A stretch of 64,000 nt of DNA from TMP-86 sp044226865 (GCA_044226865.1 JBGAGE010000003.1:372001-436000); one strand, 5' to 3'. Shown: positions 26,284 through 35,477, numbered from the stretch's first letter. The notes: generated by a model not told the origin, from the sequence alone. A program made the numbers and translations.

Positions 26284-27657
26284 CTAGTGGTCGGCCGGCA
26301 CCGCACCCTGCCGGGTCAGCAATGCCAGGACTTCGGCGGTCTTGTCCTTGAGAACCTGCGCGCAGGCCCGTGACTCGACGTTCAGGCGCAGGAGGGGTTC
26401 GGTGTTGGAACTGCGCAGGTTGAAACGCCAGTCGGCGAATTCGAAGGACAGCCCGTCGGTACGATCCAGGCGCAACGCAGCCGGCGCATAGCGGGCTTCG
26501 ATCGCGGCGATGGCCGCGCGCGCATCCGGCACCCGGTAGTTCAATTCGCCGCTCACCGGGTAGGCGCGCATGCGCTCGGCCACCAGCGCCGACAGCGGCC
26601 TGCCCGCCTCGCTCAGGATCTGCGCCATCACGAGCCAAGGGATCATGCCGCTGTCGCAATAGGCGAAGTTGCGGAAGTAATGGTGCGCGCTCATCTCGCC
26701 ACCGTAGACGCCGTCGACCTCGCGCATCACCTGCTTGATGAAGGCATGGCCGGACTTCGACAGCACGGCCTTGCCGCCGCTGTGCTCGACGATGTCGATG
26801 GTGTTCCAGGTCAGGCGCGGGTCGTGCACCACGCGTCCGCCCGGCTCGCCTTGCAGCAGCACCGAGGCCAGCAGCCCGACGATGTAATAGCCCTCGATGA
26901 AGGCGCCGGTCTCATCGAAGAAGAAGCAGCGGTCGAAATCCCCGTCCCAGGCGATGCCGAAATCGGCACCCGAGGCCTGGATCGCGGCCACCGTCGGCGC
27001 CCGGTTCTCGACCAGCATGGGATTGGGAATGCCGTTCGGGAAATGCCCATCCGGCCGGTGGTGCACCTTGATGAACTCGAAGGGCAGGTGCGGCTCGAGC
27101 TGATCCACCACGAGCCCCGCGCCGCCATTGCCGGCATTCACGACGATCTTCAGAGGGCGCAATTTCTCGCGCCGCACGTAGCTCAGCAGGTGCTGCACGT
27201 AGGCAGCGTTCAGGTCGGTGGGGATGCGGCGCCCGGGCTTCGCGGCGGCGGGGAAGTCACCCGCCTCCGCCAGGGCACGGATTTCCTTGAGGCCGGTGTC
27301 ACCGCTGATCGGGCGCGAGCCCTCGCGCACGAACTTCATGCCGTTGTAGTCGGCGGGGTTGTGGCTGGCGGTCACCATGATGCCGCCGTCGTAGCCGCCG
27401 TGGAACGTGGCGAAGTAGACGCCTTCCGTGCCGCAGATGCCGATGTCGCACACGTCCACCCCGGCATCGTTCAGGCCGCGGCACAGGGCGTCGGTGAGGG
27501 CCGCACTGGACAGGCGGATGTCGCGTCCGACAGCAATGCGCTGGGGCTTCAAGAACTGCGCAACCGCGCGCCCCACCGCATAGGCGATCTCATCATTCAG
27601 TTCGTCGGGAATCCTGCCGCGCAGGTCGTAGGCCTTGAAGGCGGTGATCGGTTTCAA
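26284..27657 (-). CDS. manB: Phosphomannomutase/phosphoglucomutase (AlgC/ManB-type)
   Basis: 457-residue alpha-D-phosphohexomutase. It has the phosphoserine loop VTASHNPADYNGMKF, the metal loop AWDGDFDRCFFFDE and the sugar loop GGEMSAHHYFR, with FAYCDSGMIPW following; these suit the AlgC/ManB group. It interconverts mannose-6-P and mannose-1-P (and probably glucose phosphates), feeding ManC and hence GDP-mannose. Its start overlaps the manC stop by 4 bp. The 40 bp between its stop and arnC hold the ATCGCGAT element. AlgC-type dual specificity cannot be decided from the sequence. Confidence 0.93.
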   Translation of the reverse strand: MKPITAFKAYDLRGRIPDELNDEIAYAVGRAVAQFLKPQRIAVGRDIRLSSAALTDALCRGLNDAGVDVCDIGICGTEGVYFATFHGGYDGGIMVTASHNPADYNGMKFVREGSRPISGDTGLKEIRALAEAGDFPAAAKPGRRIPTDLNAAYVQHLLSYVRREKLRPLKIVVNAGNGGAGLVVDQLEPHLPFEFIKVHHRPDGHFPNGIPNPMLVENRAPTVAAIQASGADFGIAWDGDFDRCFFFDETGAFIEGYYIVGLLASVLLQGEPGGRVVHDPRLTWNTIDIVEHSGGKAVLSKSGHAFIKQVMREVDGVYGGEMSAHHYFRNFAYCDSGMIPWLVMAQILSEAGRPLSALVAERMRAYPVSGELNYRVPDARAAIAAIEARYAPAALRLDRTDGLSFEFADWRFNLRSSNTEPLLRLNVESRACAQVLKDKTAEVLALLTRQGAVPADH

Positions 27658-29072
27658 GTATTGGTGCCCTGCCGGCCGTAGCTGTCCTCGAAGCGCACGA
27701 TATCGTCCTCGCCCAGGTAGGAGCCCGATTGCACCTCGACGATGTGCAGCGGCACCTTGCCGGGATTCTCGATGCGATGTCGCGAACCGATGGGGATGTA
27801 GGTGGACTCGTTCTCCGACAAGAGGAAAGTCTTCTCATCGCAGGTGATGCGCGCCGTGCCCGACACCACGATCCAATGCTCGGCACGGTGATGGTGCATC
27901 TGCAGGGAGAGGATGGCGCCGGGGTTGACCGTCAGGCGCTTGACCTGGAAGCGGTCGCCGAAATCGATGCTGTCATAGCTGCCCCACGGCCGGAACACCT
28001 CGCGGTGCAGGCTGGTTTCGGTCCGCCCCGACTGCTTGATCCTGGCGACCAGTTCCTTCACGTCCTGTACGCGGTCCTTCGGCGCCACCAGCACCGCATC
28101 CTTGGTTTCCACCACCACATGATCCTTCAGGCCCACGACGGCAACCAGCCGGCTGGTGGAATGCACGAAGCAGTCGAGCGAATCGTGGGCCAGCACGTCC
28201 CCTCGCAGCACATTGCCCTGCTCGTCCGCGGGCAGCGCATCGAACAGCGATGACCACGAACCCACGTCGCTCCACCCGGCATCCAGCGGCACCACCACCG
28301 CCTCTTGGGTCTTTTCCATCACCGCGTAGTCGATGGAATCATTCGGGCAGGCCTCGAAGCTCCTCTTCTCGATGCGGATGAAATCCAGGTCGGCCTTGGC
28401 GGCCGTGAACGAGGCGCGCGCCGCGTCGAGGATGATGGGTGCAAGGCGTTGCAATTCATCGAGGAAACGCGCGGCCTTGAACACGAACATGCCGCTGTTC
28501 CAGTAATACTCGCCCGACTCCACGTACTCGCGGGCCTTCTGCACGGGCGGCTTCTCCACGAACTGCGCCACCGGATAGGCGGGGCCCGCGCCCGCGCCGC
28601 GGCGGATGTAGCCGTAGCCGGTCTCGGGCGCATGCGCGACGATGCCGAAGGTGACGAGCTTGCCCTCGCGGGCAGCGGCGATCGCCACCTGGGCCGCCGC
28701 ATGGAAGGCCTTGGGATCGCGCACCACGTGGTCCGCCGGCGCCACCACCATCACGGCATCAGGGTTCCGGGCCTGCGCCTGCAGCGCCGCCAACGCCACG
28801 GCCGGCGCCGTGTTGCGGCCCACGGGCTCGAGCAGGATGGCGGCGGGCGCCAGCTTGATCGAGCGCATCTGCTCGGCCACCATGAAGCGGTGCGATTCGT
28901 TGCACACGATGATCGGAGCCGTGGCATTGGCGATGCCCTGCAGCCGCAGCGCCGTGTCCTGCAGCATGGTGCGCTCTGAGGTGAGCGGCAGCAGCTGCTT
29001 GGGATACATCTCGCGCGACAGCGGCCACAGGCGGGTGCCGGCGCCTCCGGAGAGGATGACCGGGATGATCAT
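27654..29072 (-). CDS. manC: Mannose-1-phosphate guanylyltransferase / mannose-6-phosphate isomerase (type II)
   Basis: 472-residue bifunctional enzyme. The N-terminal nucleotidyltransferase has PVILSGGAGTRLWPLSRE and the sugar site FVEKPP. The C-terminal cupin (about 350-472) has the metal-binding QMHHHRAEHWIVVSG of the type II isomerase. It makes GDP-mannose from fructose-6-P together with ManB. The start ATG 29072 overlaps the ugd stop (ATGA); the 85-residue upstream frame extension is a shadow. The product can enter the GDP-fucose route through gmd-fcl at 31-33 kb. Confidence 0.95.
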   Translation of the reverse strand: MIIPVILSGGAGTRLWPLSREMYPKQLLPLTSERTMLQDTALRLQGIANATAPIIVCNESHRFMVAEQMRSIKLAPAAILLEPVGRNTAPAVALAALQAQARNPDAVMVVAPADHVVRDPKAFHAAAQVAIAAAREGKLVTFGIVAHAPETGYGYIRRGAGAGPAYPVAQFVEKPPVQKAREYVESGEYYWNSGMFVFKAARFLDELQRLAPIILDAARASFTAAKADLDFIRIEKRSFEACPNDSIDYAVMEKTQEAVVVPLDAGWSDVGSWSSLFDALPADEQGNVLRGDVLAHDSLDCFVHSTSRLVAVVGLKDHVVVETKDAVLVAPKDRVQDVKELVARIKQSGRTETSLHREVFRPWGSYDSIDFGDRFQVKRLTVNPGAILSLQMHHHRAEHWIVVSGTARITCDEKTFLLSENESTYIPIGSRHRIENPGKVPLHIVEVQSGSYLGEDDIVRFEDSYGRQGTNT

Positions 29073-30409
29073 GCCTTGCCGGCCGGTGCAAGCCCGCGGC
29101 CGATGGCGTAATAGTGGATGCCTTCGCGCGCCATGTGCGACGGGTCGTACAGGTTGCGGCCATCGAAGATCACCGGGGAGCGCAGCGTCTTCTTGATGTA
29201 TGCGAAGTCGGGGCTGCGGAATTCCTGCCACTCGGTGACGATGGCCAGTGCATCGGCGCCTTCCAGCGCGCCTTCCGGCGACTTGCAGAAATCGATGCCG
29301 TCCTTGCCGGCGTAGATTCTCTGGCATTCGGTCATGGCCACGGGATCATACGCCTGTACGCGCGCACCAGCCGCCAGCAACGCATCGATCAGCACGCGGC
29401 TGGGCGCCTCGCGCATGTCATCGGTGTTGGGCTTGAAGGCCAGGCCCCAGATCGCGAAGGTCTTGCCGCGCAGTGCGCCGAAATGCCGCTGGATCTTGTC
29501 GAACAACACCTGCTTCTGGCGGTTGTTGACGCTCTCCACGGCCTTCAAGATGCTGGCATCGTAGGCGACTTCCTGGGCGGAGCGCGCCAGCGCCTGCACG
29601 TCCTTGGGAAAGCACGAACCGCCGTAGCCCAGGCCCGGATAGATGAAGGAATAGCCGATGCGGGGGTCCGAACCGATGCCGACGCGGACTTTTTCGATGT
29701 CCGCGCCGAAACGCTCCGCCAGGTTCGCCAGCTCGTTCATGAAGCTGATCTTGGTGGCGAGCATGGCATTCGCGGCGTACTTGGTGAGCTCCGCCGAACG
29801 CACGTCCATGACGATCATGCGGTCGTGGTTGCGGGTAAAGGGTTCGTACAGCGTGCGCAGGAGTTCCGCCGTGCGCGGATTGTCGGTGCCGATGACCACG
29901 CGGTCAGGCTTCATGAAATCGGCGATGGCCGCCCCTTCCTTCAGGAATTCAGGATTGGAAACGGTGTCGTACTCGACGTTGGCGCCGCGCAACTGGAGCG
30001 CCTCGGCCACGGCCACCTTGACCTTGTCCGCCGTGCCCACCGGCACCGTCGACTTGGTCATGACCACCTTGTACTCCTGCATGTGCTGGCCGATGGTGCG
30101 TGCCACCGCCAGCACGTGCCGCAGGTCGGCGGAGCCGTCTTCATCCGGCGGTGTGCCCACCGCGATGAGTTGGAACAAGCCGTGATCCACACCTTCCTTC
30201 GCATCCAGCGTGAAGCGCAAGCGGCCCTTCTCCACGTTGCGCTTGACCATCACATCGAGGCCGGGCTCGTGGATGGGAATGTCGCCGCGCTTCAGCATCT
30301 CGATCTTGCGCGGGTCGACATCCACACAGACCACCTGGTTGCCGGCATCGGCGAGGCACGCCCCCGTCACCAAGCCGACATAACCCGAACCGAAAATGGT
30401 CACTCGCAT
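29069..30409 (-). CDS. ugd: UDP-glucose 6-dehydrogenase
   Basis: 446-residue NAD-dependent enzyme: Rossmann motif FGSGYVGLVTGACLADAG, catalytic cysteine in GYGGSCFPKDVQAL, and C-terminal UDP-binding domain with FKPNTDDMREAPS. It makes UDP-glucuronate, the substrate of the free-standing ArnA decarboxylase downstream and a possible source of uronic acids for the surface-glycan locus. It heads the ugd-manC-manB-arn transcription unit and is divergent from rraA across a 149-bp gap. Confidence 0.96.
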   Translation of the reverse strand: MRVTIFGSGYVGLVTGACLADAGNQVVCVDVDPRKIEMLKRGDIPIHEPGLDVMVKRNVEKGRLRFTLDAKEGVDHGLFQLIAVGTPPDEDGSADLRHVLAVARTIGQHMQEYKVVMTKSTVPVGTADKVKVAVAEALQLRGANVEYDTVSNPEFLKEGAAIADFMKPDRVVIGTDNPRTAELLRTLYEPFTRNHDRMIVMDVRSAELTKYAANAMLATKISFMNELANLAERFGADIEKVRVGIGSDPRIGYSFIYPGLGYGGSCFPKDVQALARSAQEVAYDASILKAVESVNNRQKQVLFDKIQRHFGALRGKTFAIWGLAFKPNTDDMREAPSRVLIDALLAAGARVQAYDPVAMTECQRIYAGKDGIDFCKSPEGALEGADALAIVTEWQEFRSPDFAYIKKTLRSPVIFDGRNLYDPSHMAREGIHYYAIGRGLAPAGKA

Positions 30410-30558
30410 GCGTAAAATCCTGATTCCCTTGAGAATTTGCGGGAGGTTAGCGGTTTCCCCCGGTCAAGTAAAGGAACTGTCCCGAGCCTTGCGGGCGGCT
30501 GGAATCCAAGCGTTGGGAGATGTTGTCCAGTGCACACCCGGCATGGCAAATTGTCAAA

Positions 30559-31044
30559 ATGAAACACTCCACTTGCGATCTTTGCGATGAATTCGAAGGC
30601 CTGGTCCAGGTCGCCGAACCCCTCCTCGGGCATTTCGGGGGCCGCCAGGCATTCTGCGGTGAGATCGTGACGCTCAAATGTCCGGAAGATAATTCGCTGG
30701 TGCGCGAATTGGTCGCCAGCGAAGGCCGCGGCAAGGTGCTGGTGGTGGATGGTTTCGGCTCGGTGCGCCGCTCCCTGCTCGGGGATCAATTGGCAGCCAA
30801 GGCCGTGGCAAACCACTGGGAAGGCATCGTGATCAACGGCGCGGTGCGCGACGTGGCGGCATTGGAGGAGCTTGATCTGGGGGTGATGGCCCTCGCCCCC
30901 ATACCGCTCAAGACCGACAAGAAAGGCGTCGGCGAACGCGGCGCCGTCCTGAAGTTCGCAGGCGTCACCTTCACCCCAGGTCATTACCTGTACGCGGACG
31001 AGAACGGGCTGATCGTCGCAGCGAAAAGATTGCAACCCGCCTGA
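30559..31044 (+). CDS. rraA: Ribonuclease E activity regulator RraA
   Basis: 161-residue protein closely following RraA: STCDLCDEFEG, VAEPLLGHFGGRQAF, KVLVVDGFGSVRRSLLGDQ, WEGIVINGAVRDV and HYLYADENGL. RraA trimers bind RNase E and lower its activity. The related RraA-like aldolases share the fold, but the N-terminal TXXLCD signature and length favour the regulator. ATG 30559 was chosen over an upstream TTG by homology; no clear ribosome site is seen. It is the only plus-strand gene between the arn operon and the fucose genes, and apparently unrelated to them. Confidence 0.92.
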   Translation: MKHSTCDLCDEFEGLVQVAEPLLGHFGGRQAFCGEIVTLKCPEDNSLVRELVASEGRGKVLVVDGFGSVRRSLLGDQLAAKAVANHWEGIVINGAVRDVAALEELDLGVMALAPIPLKTDKKGVGERGAVLKFAGVTFTPGHYLYADENGLIVAAKRLQPA

Positions 31045-31058
31045 GGGCCCGAACGGAC

Positions 31059-32006
31059 TCAGCGCCGCGCCTGTTGCGCGTGCTCGAGATACCACGCATA
31101 GGTCTGTTCGATACCCTGGCGCAATTCGATGCGCGGCCGCCATCCCAGTGAAACCAGGCGGCCGGTGTCCAGGAGCTTGCGCGGCGTGCCGTCCGGCTTG
31201 CTGGCATCGAATGCCAGGCGGCCTTGGAAACCCACTACCGAACTGACCATCTCGCACAATTCGCGAATGGTCACATCGCTCCCCCACCCCACGTTCACGA
31301 TATCCTCGCCGTCGTAGCGCTCCAGCAGGAAGACGATGGCATCAGCCAGGTCGTCGACATGCAGGAATTCGCGGCGCGGCGTACCACTTCCCCAGGCGGT
31401 CACCAGCGGATCGCCGCGCAATTTAGCCTCGTGGAACCGTCGGATCAGCGCGGGCAGCACATGCGAGTTCTGCAGGTCGAAGTTGTCGCCCGGGCCGTAG
31501 AGGTTGGTCGGCATGAGCGAAATGGCATTGAAGCCGTATTGTCGCCGGTAGGCCTGGCACATCTTCAGGCCGGCGATCTTGGCGATGGCATACCACTGGT
31601 TGGTGGGCTCGAGGGGGCCGCTCAGCAGGTACTCTTCCTTGATGGGCTGCGGCGCCAGCTTCGGATAGATGCAGCTCGACCCCAGGAAGACGAGCTTGGC
31701 GGCACCCGCCGCATGTGCGGCGTCGATGACGTGGTCCTGGATCAGCAGGTTGTCGCGGATGAAACTGGCGGGCTGCGTGTCGTTGGCAAGAATGCCTCCC
31801 ACCCTCGCGGCCGCCAGGATCACCGCGTCCGGACGCTGCGCGGCGAAGAAACCGCGCACCGCGGCCTGGTCGGTGAGGTCAAGCTCAGCGCGGGTGCGCG
31901 TGATCACGCGCGCGTAGCCGCGCCGGGACAAGGCGCGCACCACCGCGGATCCCACCATGCCGCCGTGACCGGCGACGTAGATGCTCGAATCTGGAGCGAG
32001 GGGCAT
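31059..32006 (-). CDS. fcl: GDP-L-fucose synthase
   Basis: 315-residue extended SDR (3,5-epimerase/4-reductase). It has the NADP site VAGHGGMVGSAVVRAL, the SSCIYPKLAPQPIKEEYLL motif and the catalytic YAIAKIAGLKMCQ (YxxxK). It converts GDP-4-keto-6-deoxymannose, made by Gmd, to GDP-L-fucose. ATG 32006 lies 4 bp after the gmd stop and is preferred over the longer in-frame start. It is the last gene of this unit and converges with rraA, 14 bp apart. Confidence 0.96.
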   Translation of the reverse strand: MPLAPDSSIYVAGHGGMVGSAVVRALSRRGYARVITRTRAELDLTDQAAVRGFFAAQRPDAVILAAARVGGILANDTQPASFIRDNLLIQDHVIDAAHAAGAAKLVFLGSSCIYPKLAPQPIKEEYLLSGPLEPTNQWYAIAKIAGLKMCQAYRRQYGFNAISLMPTNLYGPGDNFDLQNSHVLPALIRRFHEAKLRGDPLVTAWGSGTPRREFLHVDDLADAIVFLLERYDGEDIVNVGWGSDVTIRELCEMVSSVVGFQGRLAFDASKPDGTPRKLLDTGRLVSLGWRPRIELRQGIEQTYAWYLEHAQQARR

Positions 32007-32010
32007 GGGG

Positions 32011-33099
32011 CTACTCGTGGTGCCGGAACACTTTGAAGCCCTCCCTGGCCACCAGCGCATCACGACGCGCGAGCGCCAGGTCTGCCTGCATCATTTCCGC
32101 CACCAGCTCCGGAAATTCCACCTGCGCCGTCCACCCCAGCTTGGCGCGGGCCTTGCTCGCATCGCCCAGGAGCGAGTCCACCTCGGTGGGACGGAAATAG
32201 CGCGGGTCCACGCGCACCAGCGTACCTCCGCTGCGCTTGTCCACGCCGGTCTCCTCTGCGCCGCTCCCCCGCCATTCGATTTCGAAGCCGGCGTGGCGGG
32301 CGGCGGCGGCCACGAAGTCACGGACGGAGTATTGCGTGCCGGTCGCGATCACGAAATCCTCCGGTACCGCCTGCTGCAGCATCAGCCATTGCGCGCGTAC
32401 GTAGTCGCGCGCATGCCCCCAATCGCGCCGCGCATCGAGATTGCCCAGATGCAGCGTTTCCTGCAGCCCGACCTGGATGCGGGCCAGCGCGCGCGTGATC
32501 TTGCGCGACACGAAGGTCTCGCCGCGCAGGGGCGACTCATGATTGAAGAGGATGCCGCTGCAGGCGTATAGGCCGTAGGCCTCGCGGTAATTCACCGTGA
32601 TCCAATGCGCATAGACCTTGGCGGCGCCGTAGGGAGAGCGCGGATAGAACGGCGTGCTCTCGCGCTGCGGAACCTCCTGCACCTTGCCGAACATCTCGGA
32701 AGTCGAGGCCTGGTAGAAGCGCGTCTTGTTCTCGAGCTTCAGGATGCGGATGGCCTCGAGCATGCGCAGCGTGCCCAAGGCATCGGAATTGGCGGTGTAC
32801 TCGGGCGTTTCGAACGACACGGCCACATGGCTCTGCGCAGCCAGGTTGTAGATCTCATCGGGCTGCACTTCCTGGATGATGCGAATCAGGTTGGTCGCAT
32901 CGGTGAGATCGCCGTAGTGCAGCTTCAACTGCACGTTCTTCTCGTGCGGGTCCTGGTAGAGGTGATCGATACGATCGGTATTGAACAGCGAGGAACGGCG
33001 CTTGATGCCATGCACCTCGTAGCCCTTGCCCAACAGGAATTCGGCAAGGTAGGCGCCGTCCTGCCCGGTGATACCCGTAATCAATGCGCGCTTGTTCAA
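32011..33099 (-). CDS. gmd: GDP-mannose 4,6-dehydratase
   Basis: 362-residue extended SDR with LITGITGQDGAYLAEFLLGK and the catalytic SPYGAAKVYAHWI (YxxxK). It commits GDP-mannose to the fucose (or rhamnose/perosamine) branch; the adjacent fcl points to L-fucose. It starts with TTG 33099 (AAAGG 7 bp upstream). It is 95 bp downstream of the capD-type gene, a gap that contains a 7-bp inverted repeat (33127-33153) but no clear promoter. Confidence 0.96.
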   Translation of the reverse strand: MNKRALITGITGQDGAYLAEFLLGKGYEVHGIKRRSSLFNTDRIDHLYQDPHEKNVQLKLHYGDLTDATNLIRIIQEVQPDEIYNLAAQSHVAVSFETPEYTANSDALGTLRMLEAIRILKLENKTRFYQASTSEMFGKVQEVPQRESTPFYPRSPYGAAKVYAHWITVNYREAYGLYACSGILFNHESPLRGETFVSRKITRALARIQVGLQETLHLGNLDARRDWGHARDYVRAQWLMLQQAVPEDFVIATGTQYSVRDFVAAAARHAGFEIEWRGSGAEETGVDKRSGGTLVRVDPRYFRPTEVDSLLGDASKARAKLGWTAQVEFPELVAEMMQADLALARRDALVAREGFKVFRHHE

Positions 33100-33194
33100 T
33101 CGGGAACCTTTGCGTTTTTGTTGGCGAAGCGCGCGCAGTGTAGACCCGCGCTTGTGACAAAACTACCGCAGGAGCCGGCCCCAGGCGCTGCCTG

Positions 33195-35198
33195 TCAGGG
33201 GCGCGCGGACTCGGTAGGGTGCTGGCGAGTCATGCGGCGGGTCTTGAGATCGGTGACCTTGCGCTGTTCGGCCAGCATCTCGCTCTGGCGATTCCACACC
33301 AGGTCGTGGGCCTCGGGAGCCGGCGCATATTCCACCACCGCCTGCTTGAGCAGGTCCAGTGCTCGCTGGCAGTCGAAACGGCTCATGGTCGTGAGCAGGT
33401 TTTCCAGCAGCACCGACACGCGCTCCCAGGGCAGGTTGTGCTCCACGGCCCGCAGGATCATCGGGTGCTCGGTGCCGGTGACGTTGTTGCCGATCAGGAG
33501 TTCTTCGAACAACTTCTCCGCCGGCCGCAGCCCGGTGTAGGCGATCTCGATGTCGCCATCGGGGTTCTTCTCATCGCGCACCGACATGCCCATCAGGTGC
33601 ACCATGCGCCGCGCCAGGTCATCGATGCGCACCGGCTTGCCCATGTCGAGCACGAACACCTCACCGCCATTGGCCATCGAGCCGGCCTGCACCACGAGCT
33701 GGGCGGCTTCGGGAATGGTCATGAAATAGCGGATCACGTCCGGATGCGTGACGGTGATGGGCCCGCCCGCCTGGATCTGCTCGTAGAACAGCGGCACCAC
33801 CGAACCCGAGGACGCCAGCACGTTGCCGAAGCGGACCATGCAGAAGCGGGTCTTGCCGCGGCGCTGGTGCAGCCCCTGCAACACGATTTCCGCCAGCCGC
33901 TTGGTCGCCCCCATGACGTTGGTGGGATTGACGGCCTTGTCGGTGGAGATCAGGACGAAGGTCTCAACCTCGGCCTCCAGGGCGGCCTCGGCCGCATACC
34001 AGGTGGCTACGACGTTGTTGTGGATGCCCTCGATGACGTTCTGCTCGACGATGGGCACGTGCTTGTAGGCGGCCGCGTGATACACGGTCTGCACCCGGTA
34101 CACCTGCAGGATGTCGCGCAGGCGGAACTTGTGATGGGCATTGCCGACCAGCGGCACCAAGTCGACGGTGAGTTCCTGCTGCTGGATGGTCTGGCGCAAC
34201 TCGCGCTCGATGTTGTATAGCGCCAGCTCCGACATCTCGAACAGGAGCAGGCGCACCGGGCGCAGCTGGATGATCTGGCGGCACAACTCCGAGCCGATCG
34301 ACCCACCCGCGCCCGTGACCATGACCACGCGGTCACGGATGCACTTGGACAACAAGGCGGCATTGGGCGGCACCGGATCCCGGCCGAGGAGATCTCCCAC
34401 GTCGATTTCACGCAGGTCGCTGACGCTGGCATTGCCGGACACCAGTTGCTCGATCTCGGGCACCGTCTGCACGTGCAGCTTCAGGGGCTCGAGCGCGGTG
34501 AGGATCTCGCGACGCCGCCGGCGCGACTCCGAAGGCAGCGCCAGGAGCACCCGGTCAATCTCCAACTCATTGATCAGCATGGGCAATTTTTCAGGCGAGT
34601 GCACGCGGATGCCGTTCACCGAGGTGCCATACATGGCGCGATTGTCATCGATGAAGGCCACCGGGTCGAAGGCTCGGGTGGCCATGAGGGCGGCCGAGAG
34701 CCGTGCGCCGGCATCGCCCGCGCCATAGATGGCCACGCGCGACAAGGTGGGCTGGAGGTAACGGGTAAGCAGGTAGTAGCGCACCAACACCCGCGAGCCC
34801 CCCACGTACACCAGCGCCAGTGCGGAGTAGATCACCACCGTCCGGAACTCGAGGCCAGGGACTTCCATCCACCGGCCCAATGCCGTCAGCAGCACGGCGC
34901 TGATGAGGATGGCCACCGACACGGCGAACACGGCGCGGTGCCCCAGGAAGCGGATGACGGCACGGTACAGGCCACAGCGGGCAAAAATCGGGATGCTGAC
35001 GCACACCACGGCGACCAGCGGTCGCCAATCGGCGACAGCGAATGCCGGCTCGGCTCCTTTCAGGAACTCTGCTGCCCGGAAGGCCAGCATGAGCATCAGA
35101 CAATCGGTGATGACGGTGATCGTGCGTTTGGCGGCGCGCGGCATTTCGACGATGCGGCGCGCATAACTGCTGGCCCAGTCGTTTTTCCTAGAAGGCAA
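33195..35198 (-). CDS. UDP-GlcNAc 4,6-dehydratase, membrane-anchored (CapD/WbpM/PglF type)
   Basis: 667 residues. An N-terminal region has about four membrane helices (about 20-150) and a CoA-binding-like Rossmann domain; the C-terminal SDR domain has VTGAGGSIGSELCRQI and STDKAVNPTNVMGATKR. The Met in place of the usual YxxxK Tyr is the hallmark of the large WbpM/PglF dehydratases. It makes UDP-4-keto-6-deoxy-GlcNAc, the substrate of a PglE-type aminotransferase, encoded at 37-38 kb. Start TTG 35198 has an excellent ribosome site (GGGAG); it is separated from the upstream genes by a terminator and has its own promoter candidate. Confidence 0.93.
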   Translation of the reverse strand: MPSRKNDWASSYARRIVEMPRAAKRTITVITDCLMLMLAFRAAEFLKGAEPAFAVADWRPLVAVVCVSIPIFARCGLYRAVIRFLGHRAVFAVSVAILISAVLLTALGRWMEVPGLEFRTVVIYSALALVYVGGSRVLVRYYLLTRYLQPTLSRVAIYGAGDAGARLSAALMATRAFDPVAFIDDNRAMYGTSVNGIRVHSPEKLPMLINELEIDRVLLALPSESRRRRREILTALEPLKLHVQTVPEIEQLVSGNASVSDLREIDVGDLLGRDPVPPNAALLSKCIRDRVVMVTGAGGSIGSELCRQIIQLRPVRLLLFEMSELALYNIERELRQTIQQQELTVDLVPLVGNAHHKFRLRDILQVYRVQTVYHAAAYKHVPIVEQNVIEGIHNNVVATWYAAEAALEAEVETFVLISTDKAVNPTNVMGATKRLAEIVLQGLHQRRGKTRFCMVRFGNVLASSGSVVPLFYEQIQAGGPITVTHPDVIRYFMTIPEAAQLVVQAGSMANGGEVFVLDMGKPVRIDDLARRMVHLMGMSVRDEKNPDGDIEIAYTGLRPAEKLFEELLIGNNVTGTEHPMILRAVEHNLPWERVSVLLENLLTTMSRFDCQRALDLLKQAVVEYAPAPEAHDLVWNRQSEMLAEQRKVTDLKTRRMTRQHPTESARP

Positions 35199-35325
35199 TC
35201 TTCTTCTCCCTTCAGGACGCGTTGTATTGCGCGCTTAGAGCGCCGGATCTACTCCCTCTTGGAGCGACCAGCCATTTCATCCTTGGTTCCCTTGCATTGT
35301 AGCCAAACATTCGCACTGCCGGTTG

Positions 35326-35354
35326 ATTGTCGATCGCATGCGACAAAGCGTCAA
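35326..35354 (-). promoter_or_regulatory. Promoter candidate with inverted repeat upstream of the capD-type gene
   Basis: Minus strand: TTGACG (35354-35349), 17-bp spacer, GACAAT (35331-35326). The spacer overlaps an inverted repeat, TTGTCG (35327-35332) and CGACAA (35341-35346), with the palindrome CGCATGCG inside it. The layout would allow repression by occlusion. It lies about 130 bp upstream of the gene in a 279-bp gap. Confidence 0.35.
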
Positions 35355-35434
35355 GACGAACCGCCGCACGCCATTTACAGCCAAATAACGGGATTCACTG
35401 ATTGTGGTTGACCTGGGATTGGCATACCGCAAGC

Positions 35435-35466
35435 AAAAAAAGTCTTGCACGGCATGCAACTTTTTC
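35435..35466 (-). terminator. Rho-independent terminator at the end of the main glycan operon
   Basis: On the minus strand a stem TTGCA/TGCAA with loop TGCCG extends, after a 2-nt bulge, into AAAAAG/CTTTTT and runs into seven T residues. It begins 12 bp after the methyltransferase stop codon, so it should end the long upstream transcript before the capD-gmd-fcl unit. Confidence 0.7.
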
Positions 35467-35477
35467 CGACTCGACGC

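Noticed and set aside
26284..29072. Alginate biosynthesis suggested by manC/manB (algA/algC-like)
   Set aside because: No algD, alg8, alg44 or other alginate genes appear, and ugd is a UDP-glucose rather than GDP-mannose dehydrogenase by motif and context; arn and fucose pathways explain the set.
30410..30558. PmrA or PhoP binding box upstream of ugd
   Set aside because: Checked the divergent gap for CTTAAG-type or TGTTTA-type direct repeats and saw none; only a lone TTGACA with a poor -10 is present on the minus strand.
33100..33194. Terminator or promoter between the capD-type gene and gmd
   Set aside because: A 7-bp inverted repeat (33127-33153) exists, but there is no U-run and no box pair at correct spacing, so neither is claimed.
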